This document shows positions 7,569 to 15,594 of a DNA stretch of 35,671 nt, in pieces; within the stretch, counting starts at the first letter, position 1; the number at the start of each line of letters is the position of its first letter. The DNA is from Clostridia bacterium (GTDB lineage: Bacteria; Bacillota; Clostridia; Oscillospirales; CAG-272): contig JAFXAC010000025.1 in assembly GCA_017522125.1 (NCBI GenBank), positions 1 through 35,671 on the forward strand. Direction: 5' to 3'. Made by a program: the position numbers and the translations under genes. The notes beneath the pieces are model-generated. The model was not told the DNA's origin and did not search any database. It was given only the letters and a program-made list of their open reading frames with translations.

Positions 7569-8606
7569 ATGCTTGATTCTCTGTTCAGAAGGGATATCGG
7601 AATAGACCTCGGTACTGCATCGAGCCTTGTCTACGTTAAGGGCAAGGGTATCGTGCTTGCCGAGCCTTCTGTCGTTGCGATCGACGCTGAAACGGGCGAT
7701 ATATTAAAGGTCGGCAGGGAGGCGCAGATGATGCTCGGACGCACGCCCGAGAACATTCTCGCCATAAGACCTCTGCGCGACGGCGTTATCAGCCAATACG
7801 ATATCACGCTTAAAATGCTACAGTATTTTCTGCGCGCGGCGTGCGGGCCTATGATACTTCAGCCCCGCGTTGTAATCTGTATCCCTTCGGGTGTTACCGA
7901 GGTCGAGGAGCGTGCTGTGGTAGACGCGGCAAAGAATGCGGGCGCACGCGCCGCGTATCTCATTGAAGAGCCCGTTGCGGCGGCTATCGGTGCGGGCATT
8001 GATATTTCTGCCCCCACGGGAAATATGATAGTCGATATCGGCGGCGGAACTACCGATATTGCGGTCATTTCCTACCGAGGAGTCGTCGTTTCCGAGTCCA
8101 TAAAGGTTGCGGGTGACAAATTCGACGAGTCCATCATACGCTATGTAAGGAACAAATACAACATACTCATCGGCGAGCGCACCGCCGAAAGCATTAAAAA
8201 GACTATAGGCAACGTTTACCGCCATTCCGAGATAAAGACCATGGACGTTAAGGGACGCTGTCTTGTTCAGGGGCTTCCGAAGTTCGTGACTCTCAGCTCC
8301 GCCGAGATGCTTGAGGCTCTGCTTTCTCCGATAATGGCGATAATCGACGGAATTTGTCAGGTCATCGAGCGCACTCCGCCCGAGCTTGTTGCGGACATAA
8401 TCAACAACGGCATCGTTATGACGGGCGGCGGAGCGAAGCTTTGCGGCTTTGCCGAGCTGATAACCGAGATGACGGGCATTCGTGCGCGCGTAGCGCAAAA
8501 CGCCATTTCCTGCGTTGCGATAGGCACGGGAAAATCGCTGGAGCATATCAATATGCTCACCGAGGGAACTATCAACCTTTCCCGCGCACGTCAGCAAAGA
8601 TATTGA
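7569..8606 (+). CDS. mreB: Rod shape-determining protein MreB/Mbl
   Basis: A 345-residue bacterial actin. It forms membrane-bound filaments that guide cell-elongation wall synthesis. Actin-fold nucleotide motifs are clear: DIGIDLGTASSLVYVKGKG (phosphate 1), IEEPVAAAIGAGIDI, MIVDIGGGTTDIAVIS (phosphate 2) and NGIVMTGGGAKLCGF (adenosine). The N-terminal LDSLFRRD resembles the amphipathic membrane helix of MreB. Whether it is MreB, Mbl or MreBH cannot be told without a tree; mreC and mreD do not follow, so it is an orphan paralog-type locus. It has its own promoter and ends at a short terminator. Confidence 0.95.
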   Translation: MLDSLFRRDIGIDLGTASSLVYVKGKGIVLAEPSVVAIDAETGDILKVGREAQMMLGRTPENILAIRPLRDGVISQYDITLKMLQYFLRAACGPMILQPRVVICIPSGVTEVEERAVVDAAKNAGARAAYLIEEPVAAAIGAGIDISAPTGNMIVDIGGGTTDIAVISYRGVVVSESIKVAGDKFDESIIRYVRNKYNILIGERTAESIKKTIGNVYRHSEIKTMDVKGRCLVQGLPKFVTLSSAEMLEALLSPIMAIIDGICQVIERTPPELVADIINNGIVMTGGGAKLCGFAELITEMTGIRARVAQNAISCVAIGTGKSLEHINMLTEGTINLSRARQQRY

Positions 8607-8612
8607 TAATAT

Positions 8613-8640
8613 TGCGGCTGTTGTATAACAGCCGCATTTT
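8613..8640 (+). terminator. Terminator between mreB and pepD
   Basis: TGCGGCTGTT 8613-8622 pairs with AACAGCCGCA 8627-8636 around GTAT, followed by TTTT. The T-run is short, so some read-through into pepD is likely, and no separate pepD promoter was found. Confidence 0.75.
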
Positions 8641-8653
8641 ACAAGGAGTTTTT

Positions 8654-10096
8654 ATGGAAAGAATTATTAAGAATTATTCACCCGACAGCCTTTTTGGAAA
8701 TTTCGAGGAAATATCCGCTATTCCCCGCGGCTCGGGAAACGAGGCGCAGATAGCGGCTTACATAGAGGAAAAGGCGCGCGCGCTTGGTCATTTTTGTGTT
8801 CGTGACGGCGCAAATAATGTTTTCGTCAGAATTGCCGCGACCAAGGGTAGGGAAAAGGAAAAGGCGGTGCTTTTGCAGGGGCATACCGATATGGTATGCG
8901 AAAAGAATTCCGATACCGAGCACGATTTTCTCCGTGACGGACTTAAGCTCTACGTTGAAAACGGTATTCTCCGCGCACGCGGAACTACGCTTGGAGCCGA
9001 CAACGGCATAGCCGTTGCGGTAATGCTTGCCCTTATGGAGGGCGAATGCGATTCTCACCCCACGCTTGAGTGCCTTTTTACCACCGACGAGGAGGTCGGA
9101 CTTCTCGGCGCGGGTAGCTTTGATTACTCGGTCGTTACGGCTACCAAGATGATAAATATGGATAGCGAGGAGGAGGGCGCGGTCGTCGTCGGATGTGCGG
9201 GCGGTGTGCGAAGCGATATGAGCATCAAATGCAAGACGCAGACGTTTCGCGGCGAAGCGCTTAATATTTCCCTTACGGGGCTTTTCGGCGGTCATTCGGG
9301 CGAGAATATCGGCTCGGGAAGGGCTAACGCGATAAAGCTTATGGGACGCATCCTTCTTGCGCTTTCCGCTAAAATGCGTGTCAATGTGCTTTCCGTTTCG
9401 GGCGGAAGCAAGGATAACGCCATTCCGCGCGAGGCAAGCGCTACCGTGTCGGTTGCGAATGCGGAGCGCGCCGCAAAAGCGGTGCTTGCCGAGGTCGAAA
9501 GGATTCGCGTCGAGCTTGTGTCGGAGGACGAGGGACTTGTCGTGAGCTGCTCTATTGCCGACGCGCCGGAGCATATGCTTGATGCGCAAACGAGCCGCCG
9601 CATTCTTGGTGTGCTTGGTTGCGTGCAAAACGGTGTTATAGAAATGAGCAACAGCGTTGCGGGGCTTGTGGGCTTTTCGAGAAACCTCGGAATAGTGAGG
9701 ACGGACAGCGAAAACGGCGAGGTGGTGTTTACCTTTTCGTCGCGCTCACCGCTCGACTCACAGCTTGACGCGTCCATCGCGTCGCTCGACGCTTTGGCGG
9801 CTCTGTGCGGCGGAAAAACGCGCCACCACAGCCGCTACCCCGGCTGGAGCTATGCAAAGCGCTCCCCTATGCGCGAAAAATATATTGCCGCCGCCCGTGA
9901 GATATTCGGTAAGGAGCCTACCGTCAGGGTGCTTCACGCAGGGCTTGAGTGCGGCATAATCAAGTCGCGCCTGCCCCGCCTTGATATCATTTCCGTGGGA
10001 CCCGATATGAAGGATATCCACTCCCCCGACGAGCAGCTTGACCTGCGCTCGTGCGAGCGATTCTGGACGCTTATCTGCCGTTTGCTTGCCAAATAA
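8654..10096 (+). CDS. pepD: Aminoacyl-histidine dipeptidase (peptidase M20, PepD)
   Basis: A 480-residue cytosolic metallopeptidase of the M20 family, cutting dipeptides such as Xaa-His. Metal and catalytic positions are visible: LLQGHTDMVCEKN (His near residue 77), GADNGIAVAV (bridging Asp near 116), TTDEEVGLLGAG (catalytic and metal Glu pair near 146), NMDSEEEG, and a late HAGLECGII and SVGPDMKDIHSPDE block with the last metal histidine. The GHSGENIGSGRANAIKL stretch is the lid-domain signature. ATG 8654 has AAGGAG upstream. The frame is open further 5' but only within mreB. Length is normal for PepD. Confidence 0.96.
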   Translation: MERIIKNYSPDSLFGNFEEISAIPRGSGNEAQIAAYIEEKARALGHFCVRDGANNVFVRIAATKGREKEKAVLLQGHTDMVCEKNSDTEHDFLRDGLKLYVENGILRARGTTLGADNGIAVAVMLALMEGECDSHPTLECLFTTDEEVGLLGAGSFDYSVVTATKMINMDSEEEGAVVVGCAGGVRSDMSIKCKTQTFRGEALNISLTGLFGGHSGENIGSGRANAIKLMGRILLALSAKMRVNVLSVSGGSKDNAIPREASATVSVANAERAAKAVLAEVERIRVELVSEDEGLVVSCSIADAPEHMLDAQTSRRILGVLGCVQNGVIEMSNSVAGLVGFSRNLGIVRTDSENGEVVFTFSSRSPLDSQLDASIASLDALAALCGGKTRHHSRYPGWSYAKRSPMREKYIAAAREIFGKEPTVRVLHAGLECGIIKSRLPRLDIISVGPDMKDIHSPDEQLDLRSCERFWTLICRLLAK

Positions 10097-10130
10097 GCGT
10101 GATTTATTTATAGATTGTTTACATTTTTAG

Positions 10131-10143
10131 AGCAACGGTTGCT
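10131..10143. promoter_or_regulatory. 13-base palindrome abutting the lipoprotein promoter
   Basis: AGCAAC-G-GTTGCT is a perfect 6-1-6 palindrome whose last base is the first base of the -35 hexamer at 10143. Its position fits a regulator site acting on the lipoprotein promoter; no regulator is identified. Confidence 0.45.
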
Positions 10144-10170
10144 TGACTTTAACGCATTAAGTGCTATAAT
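10143..10170 (+). promoter_or_regulatory. Promoter of the lipoprotein gene
   Basis: TTGACT 10143-10148 and TATAAT 10165-10170 with a 16-base spacer. It lies 35 bases upstream of the start codon; the ribosome-binding site is AAAGGA. Confidence 0.8.
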
Positions 10171-10204
10171 TAACTTAAAATTTTATTTTCAGAAAGGACA
10201 AAAA

Positions 10205-12160
10205 ATGAAAAACACTAAGTTTCTTCGTGTTGCCGCGCTTCTCATTGCGGTAATTATGATGATGAGCCTCTGCCTCGTTTCGTGTGATGACGGCGAGAAT
10301 GCAGAAACTACCCCCGCCGAAACTACTCCCTCGGCGACCACTCCCGCAGAAACCACTCCCGCAGAAACCACGTCCACGTCACCCGACGCCCCTCAAAATC
10401 CTACCGTTGACGTAACCACTGCGGCAGGTATTGCGGCGCTTCTTAACGCAAATCTTGCCGACCTTATCCCCACTATCCCCGAGGACGGCGAGCAGGGCGG
10501 CGAGCAGGGCGGAATCGGTAATATCGGAGATATCATGGGCGGTATCGATCTTTCCGCTATCGACGCAAAGGCCGCAGTCGCCGAGCTTATAAAGTCGATG
10601 GAGGGTATGAGCCTTACCGTTGATAATATTTCCGGTAGCCTTGTTGCAGACCAGAGCCTTCCCGAAAAATTCCAGCTTTCAAACAACTTCCTTTACATGA
10701 TAGGCAAGGACGCTAGCGGAAACGAAGCAAAGGTCATCGGCAAGCTTAGCGCAGACGGTATAGGCGTTATCGGAAGTAACGCAGGTATGGTTATGCCCAT
10801 GACCCCCTTCTCCTTTGCAGAGCTTTACGCTCAGATAGACGAGGCTCTTGCAGGACTTTCCGCTTCTCTTGAGTCTATGCCCAAGGTAGAGATTGATATA
10901 GACCTTGACGCTATCAAGGAGGCTCTCACCATCAAGGAGGACGACCTCGTTGATATGGGTAACGGCGTATGGCAGCTCAAGGCTACCTACGTTGTAGACG
11001 CTATCAAGACCGTTCTTACCGAGCTTGGTATGACCGACGCGGAGCTTACCGAGGCGAAGGATCTTTTTGATCTCGTTCTTATGACGAGCATGAGTGCTGA
11101 CCTCAGCAAGTACGCGCAGACGGGCGAGCTTACCCTTAAGCTTGAGATTCCTCAGGTATTTACCTTTACCGTATACAGCTCCGCTACCACCTACACCGTA
11201 GACGTTGTTGCAGGTGAGGTAAAGGCTTCCTTCCGCGCTGAGCAGACTACAAGCGGCGTGAACTTCACTGCCAAGATCACGGAGGGCGAGCTTACCCTTC
11301 TCGACGCAAGCTTTAACGCAAGCGCTACGGAGAACGGAATGACCGCGACCTTCGTTGCAAACGTACTTGAGATAAGCTACGCAACCGACGAAAACGGCAA
11401 TATCACAAATGCCGTTACCACTCCCTACAAGGCAGAGGGTACGTTTAGTATTCTCAATACGGGCGCAAGTCAGAGCCTTACCGTTTCCTGCGATGGCAAG
11501 TCCATTCTTGAGATGAGCTTTACCGCTACGGCAAGCGCAGAGGGTATGCAGATGACCTTTACCTTTGCCGACAAGCAAAACGCTCTTAACGCAAGCATTA
11601 CCGCAAGCATGGGTGCAAGCACGGAGCTTCACGTTCTTGTAAATGACGCGGGGGTTGAGACGAAGGCTGATTTCGTAATGAATATGGCTGACGCAAACGG
11701 CGAGATCGTTAAGATGAGCGTCACCGCAAGCGGCGTTACTACGTTTAGCTTTGACGTTAAGGTAGCAAGCGTTGATGCAAGCGGAACACCCAAGTTCAAT
11801 GTCGCGCTCGTTACTCCCGACGGTGATATCTCCTTTGATATTTCCACCGCCGCAGTAGCCGCTCCCGAGCTTAACGATGCGGAGAAGGCAGCATTGGCGC
11901 TTTGCGACAACTACCTTGCAAATTACACCACCTATATGGCACAGCTTGCTGATTACGATGCTAAAGTAGAGGCAGCCGTAGCCGCAGGAAAGACTCTCCC
12001 CATGGACTTCGCTCTTGTTGACAAGACCAATCCCAACGTAGTATATCACTACTACGTATTCGTATACAGCGCAGAGGAATATGAGATAGACGGCTTTATC
12101 GAGCTTGTTCCCGACACCACGGGATACAACGTAATTACCGAGGCTGACCTCGCAGTATAA
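10205..12160 (+). CDS. Surface lipoprotein of unknown function with Thr/Pro-rich linker
   Basis: A 651-residue protein I cannot assign to a family. It begins with a lipoprotein signal (basic KNTKFLR, hydrophobic core, lipobox LVSC with Cys27). Residues 28-65 are a low-complexity linker of repeated TTPAE units, of the type used to cross the cell wall. The long remainder is rich in Thr, Ala and Ser with many short alternating strand-like segments (for example LTLKLEIPQVFTFTVYS, AKITEGELTLLDASFNASA), suggesting repeated beta structure. Codon use is close to that of tuf, suggesting high expression. The gene has its own strong promoter with a palindrome at the -35 and a strong terminator, so it is a single-gene unit. 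ATG 10205 was chosen for the AAAGGA site and signal peptide. Confidence 0.85.
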   Translation: MKNTKFLRVAALLIAVIMMMSLCLVSCDDGENAETTPAETTPSATTPAETTPAETTSTSPDAPQNPTVDVTTAAGIAALLNANLADLIPTIPEDGEQGGEQGGIGNIGDIMGGIDLSAIDAKAAVAELIKSMEGMSLTVDNISGSLVADQSLPEKFQLSNNFLYMIGKDASGNEAKVIGKLSADGIGVIGSNAGMVMPMTPFSFAELYAQIDEALAGLSASLESMPKVEIDIDLDAIKEALTIKEDDLVDMGNGVWQLKATYVVDAIKTVLTELGMTDAELTEAKDLFDLVLMTSMSADLSKYAQTGELTLKLEIPQVFTFTVYSSATTYTVDVVAGEVKASFRAEQTTSGVNFTAKITEGELTLLDASFNASATENGMTATFVANVLEISYATDENGNITNAVTTPYKAEGTFSILNTGASQSLTVSCDGKSILEMSFTATASAEGMQMTFTFADKQNALNASITASMGASTELHVLVNDAGVETKADFVMNMADANGEIVKMSVTASGVTTFSFDVKVASVDASGTPKFNVALVTPDGDISFDISTAAVAAPELNDAEKAALALCDNYLANYTTYMAQLADYDAKVEAAVAAGKTLPMDFALVDKTNPNVVYHYYVFVYSAEEYEIDGFIELVPDTTGYNVITEADLAV

Positions 12161-12164
12161 AAGC

Positions 12165-12199
12165 AAAAAAATAAAGGGCGAAAGCCCTTTATTTTTTTT
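12165..12199. terminator. Bidirectional terminator between the lipoprotein gene and dinB
   Basis: A stem of up to 15 bp (12165-12179 with 12184-12198, GC core AAAGGGC/GCCCTTT) closes on a GAAA loop. Eight Ts follow on the + strand and seven Ts on the - strand, so it can serve both convergent genes. It overlaps the last codons of dinB. Confidence 0.92.
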
Positions 12200-13430
12200 C
12201 GTCAAGCTGTGCCTTGTGCTTTTTGCCCACGTTTAATTCACTTTTATACGACGAGCCGCGAACGATGGTGTCCGAGCCGTATTTTCCGCGTATCTTGTCT
12301 ACCGCCTTGTCCACCGCCCGCGCCTTTGAGCGTTTTTCGTTTCCGAAAATGGACAGTTGCTCGTTCCCCTCGCGCGAAACGTCGGTCAGCGAAACGCCGA
12401 TGAGGCGCAGTGGCGTGTGATAGTCCCAAAGCTCCGAAAGGAGCTTTTTTGAAAGCGCGTATATCTCGTCGGTTATGTCGGTATCCATATCAAAATGCCG
12501 CTGGTGCGAACGGTCGCGGAAGTCCGCGGTGCGTATCGTCACCGACATACAGGACGCTGTCGCGCCGTCGGCACGCATACGCGATGCCACGCTGTCGCAA
12601 AGTGCAAGAAGCACGCGGTGCGCACTTTCCTTGTCCGTCACGTCCTGCGAAAGCGTGGTGGAGTTTCCGTACCCCTTTGCCTCATCGTGGTGTTGAAGCA
12701 CGGGTGAGTCGTCAATGCCGTTTGCAAATCGGTGTATCTGCTCGCCAAGCTTTTTGCCCACGGTGTATTGCACGGAGCGCAGTTCGCGCCGCGCAAGGTC
12801 GCCTATCGTTTTTATCCCCGCCGCCTCAAGTCTGTCGGCGGTCGCCGCGCCTACGGTAAAAAGCTCGCGTATGGGGAGCTTCCACATCTTTTCCTCTATC
12901 TCGTGCGTAAAAAGTGTGTGCACCTTGTCGGGCTTTTCGAAATCACTCGCCATTTTGGCAAGTAGCTTGTTTGAGCCGATGCCGACGTTTACCGTAAAGC
13001 CGAGCGTGTCGCGTATCTTGTTTTTTATCTCGTGCGCTGTCGCTATGGGGTCGGGATATATCGTCGACGTGCCGCTCATATCAAGGAAGCATTCGTCAAT
13101 GGAGTATTTTTCGACCACGGGCGCGTATTCGCGGCAGATATCCATAAACGCCCTTGAATTTTTTTCGTAAAGGCGAAAATCGGGGCGCGCCAAAACAAGC
13201 TCGGGGCATTTGCGAAGAGCCATTCCTATAGGCTCGCCCGTCTTGACTCCCATCTTTTTTGCGGGAATGGATTTTGCAAGGATGATACCCGTGCGCCGCT
13301 CGGGGTCGCCGCCGATGGCGGACGGAATAAGGCGCAGGTCGCTCTCGCCGCGAGAAACGCGCCGCGCCGCTTCCCACGAAAGAAACGCGCTGTTGACGTC
13401 TATGTGAAAAATAAGTCTGCCCGATGCCAT
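12189..13430 (-). CDS. dinB: DNA polymerase IV (Y family)
   Basis: A 413-residue translesion DNA polymerase. N-terminal palm motif FHIDVNSAFLSWEAA supplies the first metal-binding Asp; YSIDECFLDMS supplies the catalytic Asp-Glu pair; NVGIGSNKLLAKMASDFEKP is the fingers/palm signature. The helix-hairpin-helix (GIKTIGDLARR) and little-finger domain follow. A start at 13430 (MASGRLIFH) was chosen over an upstream in-frame ATG at 13496, because the promoter -10 lies between them and a GGGGGTGG ribosome-binding site precedes 13430. The C-terminus is charged (KKHKAQLDEKK) and lacks an obvious clamp-binding QLSLF end, although EQLSIFGN near residue 365 fits an internal clamp-binding motif. It is the only - strand gene in the window. 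Confidence 0.96.
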   Translation of the reverse strand: MASGRLIFHIDVNSAFLSWEAARRVSRGESDLRLIPSAIGGDPERRTGIILAKSIPAKKMGVKTGEPIGMALRKCPELVLARPDFRLYEKNSRAFMDICREYAPVVEKYSIDECFLDMSGTSTIYPDPIATAHEIKNKIRDTLGFTVNVGIGSNKLLAKMASDFEKPDKVHTLFTHEIEEKMWKLPIRELFTVGAATADRLEAAGIKTIGDLARRELRSVQYTVGKKLGEQIHRFANGIDDSPVLQHHDEAKGYGNSTTLSQDVTDKESAHRVLLALCDSVASRMRADGATASCMSVTIRTADFRDRSHQRHFDMDTDITDEIYALSKKLLSELWDYHTPLRLIGVSLTDVSREGNEQLSIFGNEKRSKARAVDKAVDKIRGKYGSDTIVRGSSYKSELNVGKKHKAQLDEKK

Positions 13431-13454
13431 TTCTCGCCACCCCCTTTTTATTTC

Positions 13455-13483
13455 AGTATAACCTATTTTTTGTGAGAAATCAA
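13455..13483 (-). promoter_or_regulatory. Promoter of dinB
   Basis: On the - strand TTGATT (13483-13478) and TATACT (13460-13455) are separated by 17 bases, placing the start point about 18 bases ahead of the start codon at 13430. No Bacillus-type LexA box was seen nearby. Confidence 0.72.
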
Positions 13484-13533
13484 GAAAGTATTTCATTTTT
13501 ATCGAAAAACACTCTCCGATATCGCGGTTTTTA

Positions 13534-13562
13534 TTGCAATATCGACGGCTATGTGATATAAT
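13534..13562 (+). promoter_or_regulatory. Promoter of the prolyl-tRNA editing gene
   Basis: TTGCAA 13534-13539 and TATAAT 13557-13562 with 17-base spacing; TG at 13554-13555 gives an extended -10. It faces away from the dinB promoter. Confidence 0.83.
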
Positions 13563-13591
13563 AAAAAGATGAAAAAATAAAGGAGTTAACT

Positions 13592-14125
13592 ATGGAGCTT
13601 TACCACGGAAGACCTATTGATATATCGGGCAGAGAGGCAAAGGAGGTAAGAGTTTACGATCTTCTTGACTCGCTCGGAGTAGAATACGAAAGAGTAGACC
13701 ACGAGGCGGCTATGACTATGGAGATTTGCCGCGAGATAGATGCGAGCCTCGGTGCTGTGATATGCAAAAATCTCTTTCTTTGCAATAGACAGGCAACGGA
13801 TTTTTATCTGCTTATGATGCCCGACGATAAGCCCTTCAAGACCAAGGACATCTCGGCGCAGATAGGCTCGTCGCGCCTCTCGTTTGCAACGGCAGAGCAT
13901 ATGGAAAAATATCTTGATATCACCCCGGGCTCCGTCAGCGTTATGGGACTTATGAACGACAAGGAGGGCGCGGTGCGCCTTCTCATCGACGAGGACGTGC
14001 TGAACGCGGACTATTTCGGCTGTCACCCCTGTGTCAATACGTCGAGCCTGAAAATAAGCGTTTTTGACCTGAAGGATAAAATTATCCCCGCGCTTGCGCA
14101 CCCGTACACTGTAGTTAAGCTGTAA
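13592..14125 (+). CDS. Prolyl-tRNA editing protein, YbaK/ProX superfamily
   Basis: A 177-residue free-standing editing domain. Such proteins hydrolyse mischarged prolyl-tRNA (Ala- or Cys-tRNA-Pro). The hydrophobic strand core and lysine of the family are seen in CKNLFLCNRQATDFYLLMM, then SSRLSFATAEHMEKYLDI, PGSVSVMGLMND and the late FGCHPCVNTSSLKI block, which matches the PrdX/ProX type. The ATG has AAGGAG upstream. It is transcribed from its own promoter and followed by the his promoter with no strong terminator between, so read-through into the his operon is possible. The exact amino acid edited cannot be read from sequence. Confidence 0.87.
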   Translation: MELYHGRPIDISGREAKEVRVYDLLDSLGVEYERVDHEAAMTMEICREIDASLGAVICKNLFLCNRQATDFYLLMMPDDKPFKTKDISAQIGSSRLSFATAEHMEKYLDITPGSVSVMGLMNDKEGAVRLLIDEDVLNADYFGCHPCVNTSSLKISVFDLKDKIIPALAHPYTVVKL

Positions 14126-14141
14126 AATTTTATAAAAGGTA

Positions 14142-14170
14142 TTGACAAATTCGGTTTAATGTGCTATCAT
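14142..14170 (+). promoter_or_regulatory. Promoter of the histidine operon
   Basis: TTGACA 14142-14147 and TATCAT 14165-14170 are separated by 17 bases. The leader to yerC is only about 27 bases, too short for a T-box or peptide attenuator, so control is probably by a DNA-binding protein. Confidence 0.82.
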
Positions 14171-14184
14171 TTTAACATATTAAA
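14171..14184. promoter_or_regulatory. Candidate YerC operator
   Basis: TTTAACATATTAAA is a near-palindrome (five bases each side match, with TTTAA and TTAAA arms). It begins directly after the -10 and covers the expected transcription start. A TrpR-like regulator gene follows 20 bases later, so self-control of the operon is a reasonable inference. Confidence 0.45.
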
Positions 14185-14203
14185 GGATTAAAGAGGATTT
14201 GCT

Positions 14204-14500
14204 ATGAAAAATCATCATAAGGAACGCACCTCACAGCTTTGGAGGGCGATACTTTCGCTTAAAAACGAGGAGGAATGCGCAAGCTTTTTTAGCGACCTTT
14301 GCACGGTTGCCGAGCTTGAGGAAATGGCAAAGCGACTTGAGGTCGCAAAATGCATCGACGGCGGAATGTCGTATGGCGACGCCGCGGAGCGCACGGGCGC
14401 AAGCACCGCTACCATAAGCCGCGTGAAGCGCTCCCTGTATTACGGAAACGACGGCTATCGCACGGTGATAGACAGACTAAAGGACGAAGAGGAAGGCTGA
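14204..14500 (+). CDS. yerC: TrpR-like regulator YerC/YecD, probable histidine-operon repressor
   Basis: A 98-residue helical protein of the YerC/YecD branch of the Trp repressor superfamily. The central part LCTVAELEEMAKRLEVAKCI followed by SYGDAAERTGASTATISRVK gives the helix-turn-helix, with the last helix as the recognition helix. Comparative work on Firmicutes has linked this family to control of histidine genes; here it is the first gene of the his operon and its stop overlaps the hisZ start by one base (TGATG), which supports that role. The likely co-repressor is histidine, by analogy only. The ribosome-binding site is AAAGAGGA. Confidence 0.9.
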   Translation: MKNHHKERTSQLWRAILSLKNEEECASFFSDLCTVAELEEMAKRLEVAKCIDGGMSYGDAAERTGASTATISRVKRSLYYGNDGYRTVIDRLKDEEEG

Positions 14501-15594
14501 TGAAAACACTTAACGAGCGCGTGCTTGATACACTTAGCGAGCTTTACCGCGCCTACGGATATGCAAAATATAAAATGAGTGGCTTTGAGGAATATGACCT
14601 CTACGCCGCCAACCGCGATTTTCTTGTAAGCGGACAGATACTCACCTTTACGGGTGCCGACGGCAGACTTATGGCGCTCAAGCCCGATATTACGATGTCC
14701 ATTATCAAGGACGCGGAAAATGAAAATGGCAGGGTGGATAAATATTTTTACAGCGAGAACGTTTACCGCGTTCCGTCGGGCGCTCACGAATTCCGTGAGA
14801 TAATGCAGACGGGCATTGAGTGCGTTGGCGATATCGGCGACTACGACCGCGCGGAAGCCGTTTTCCTTGCTTGCCGTAGTCTTTCGGCAGTCAGCGAGGA
14901 TTTCGTGGTGGACATATCCCATATGGGACTCGTTTCGGGCGTGCTTGACGAGGCGGGACTTGACGAGGCGGAGCGTGCCGCCGCTATCGAAGCGTTAAAG
15001 AGCAAGAACCGCGGTGCGCTTGCCGCGGCTTGCGCGGAACTTGACAACGGTATGAAAAACGCCGTTATGGGGCTTGTAGAGGTCTGCGGCACGCTTTCCG
15101 ATGCTATTGAGGCGGTGGAGTCGCGCGGAATGAACGTCAACGAAAAGACCGCCGCGGCGCTCCTTACCCTGCGCCGCATTGCGGACGCGGCGGGCGAGAG
15201 TGCCGACAAGCTTCGTCTTGATTTTTCCGTCGTTCACGATATGAATTATTACGACGGCATAGTTTTTGCGGGGTACGTTCTCGGCATTCCCGAGAGCTTA
15301 CTGCGCGGCGGCGAATACGGTCGCCTTATCAGAAAGATGGGCAGAGAGGGAAGTGCCGTGGGCTTTGCCGTTTATACTGACCTTATCGACCTTATCGACA
15401 AGGGCGAGCGCGGTATTGACGCGGATATCCTTCTTGTTTGCGACAGCGATGCAGAGCCCTGCGCCGTTGCCGACGCGGTCGAAAGACTTCGTGCGCTCGG
15501 CAGAACGGTGCTGGTTCAGCGCTCCCTTGCAGGGCGCGAGCGTTGCCGCAAGGCTATGAGGCTTTCGGGTAGGAGGTTTGAGGAAATTGAGTAA
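14500..15594 (+). CDS. hisZ: ATP phosphoribosyltransferase regulatory subunit
   Basis: A 364-residue paralog of histidyl-tRNA synthetase that lacks tRNA charging and instead activates short-form HisG and makes it histidine-sensitive. HisRS-like blocks are seen: FTGADGRLMALKPDITMS near residue 50 (motif 2 region), YFYSENVYRV, EFREIMQTGIECVG, and a late YYDGIVFAGYVLG and LLRGGEYGRLI corresponding to the histidine-binding part. The 3' end overlaps hisG. ATG 14500 was chosen at the TGATG overlap with yerC; open frame continues upstream only in the shadow of yerC. A short HisG next door is consistent with the need for HisZ. Confidence 0.95.
   Translation: MKTLNERVLDTLSELYRAYGYAKYKMSGFEEYDLYAANRDFLVSGQILTFTGADGRLMALKPDITMSIIKDAENENGRVDKYFYSENVYRVPSGAHEFREIMQTGIECVGDIGDYDRAEAVFLACRSLSAVSEDFVVDISHMGLVSGVLDEAGLDEAERAAAIEALKSKNRGALAAACAELDNGMKNAVMGLVEVCGTLSDAIEAVESRGMNVNEKTAAALLTLRRIADAAGESADKLRLDFSVVHDMNYYDGIVFAGYVLGIPESLLRGGEYGRLIRKMGREGSAVGFAVYTDLIDLIDKGERGIDADILLVCDSDAEPCAVADAVERLRALGRTVLVQRSLAGRERCRKAMRLSGRRFEEIE

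Noticed and set aside
8354-8653. Longer pepD starting inside mreB
   Set aside because: The extension is out-of-frame mreB sequence and crosses the mreB terminator; ATG 8654 has AAGGAG.
10679-12205. Long minus-strand open frame (508 codons) opposite the lipoprotein gene
   Set aside because: It is antisense to a gene with a clear signal peptide, promoter and ribosome-binding site. Its product is Cys/Gly/Lys-rich with no motif, typical of the mirror of biased codons.
13431-13496. dinB start at 13496
   Set aside because: The -10 element of the dinB promoter lies downstream of that codon, so the transcript would not include it.
14142-14203. T-box or histidine peptide attenuator ahead of the his operon
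   Set aside because: The leader after the predicted start point is only about 27 bases, with no T-box sequence, terminator or His-codon peptide.
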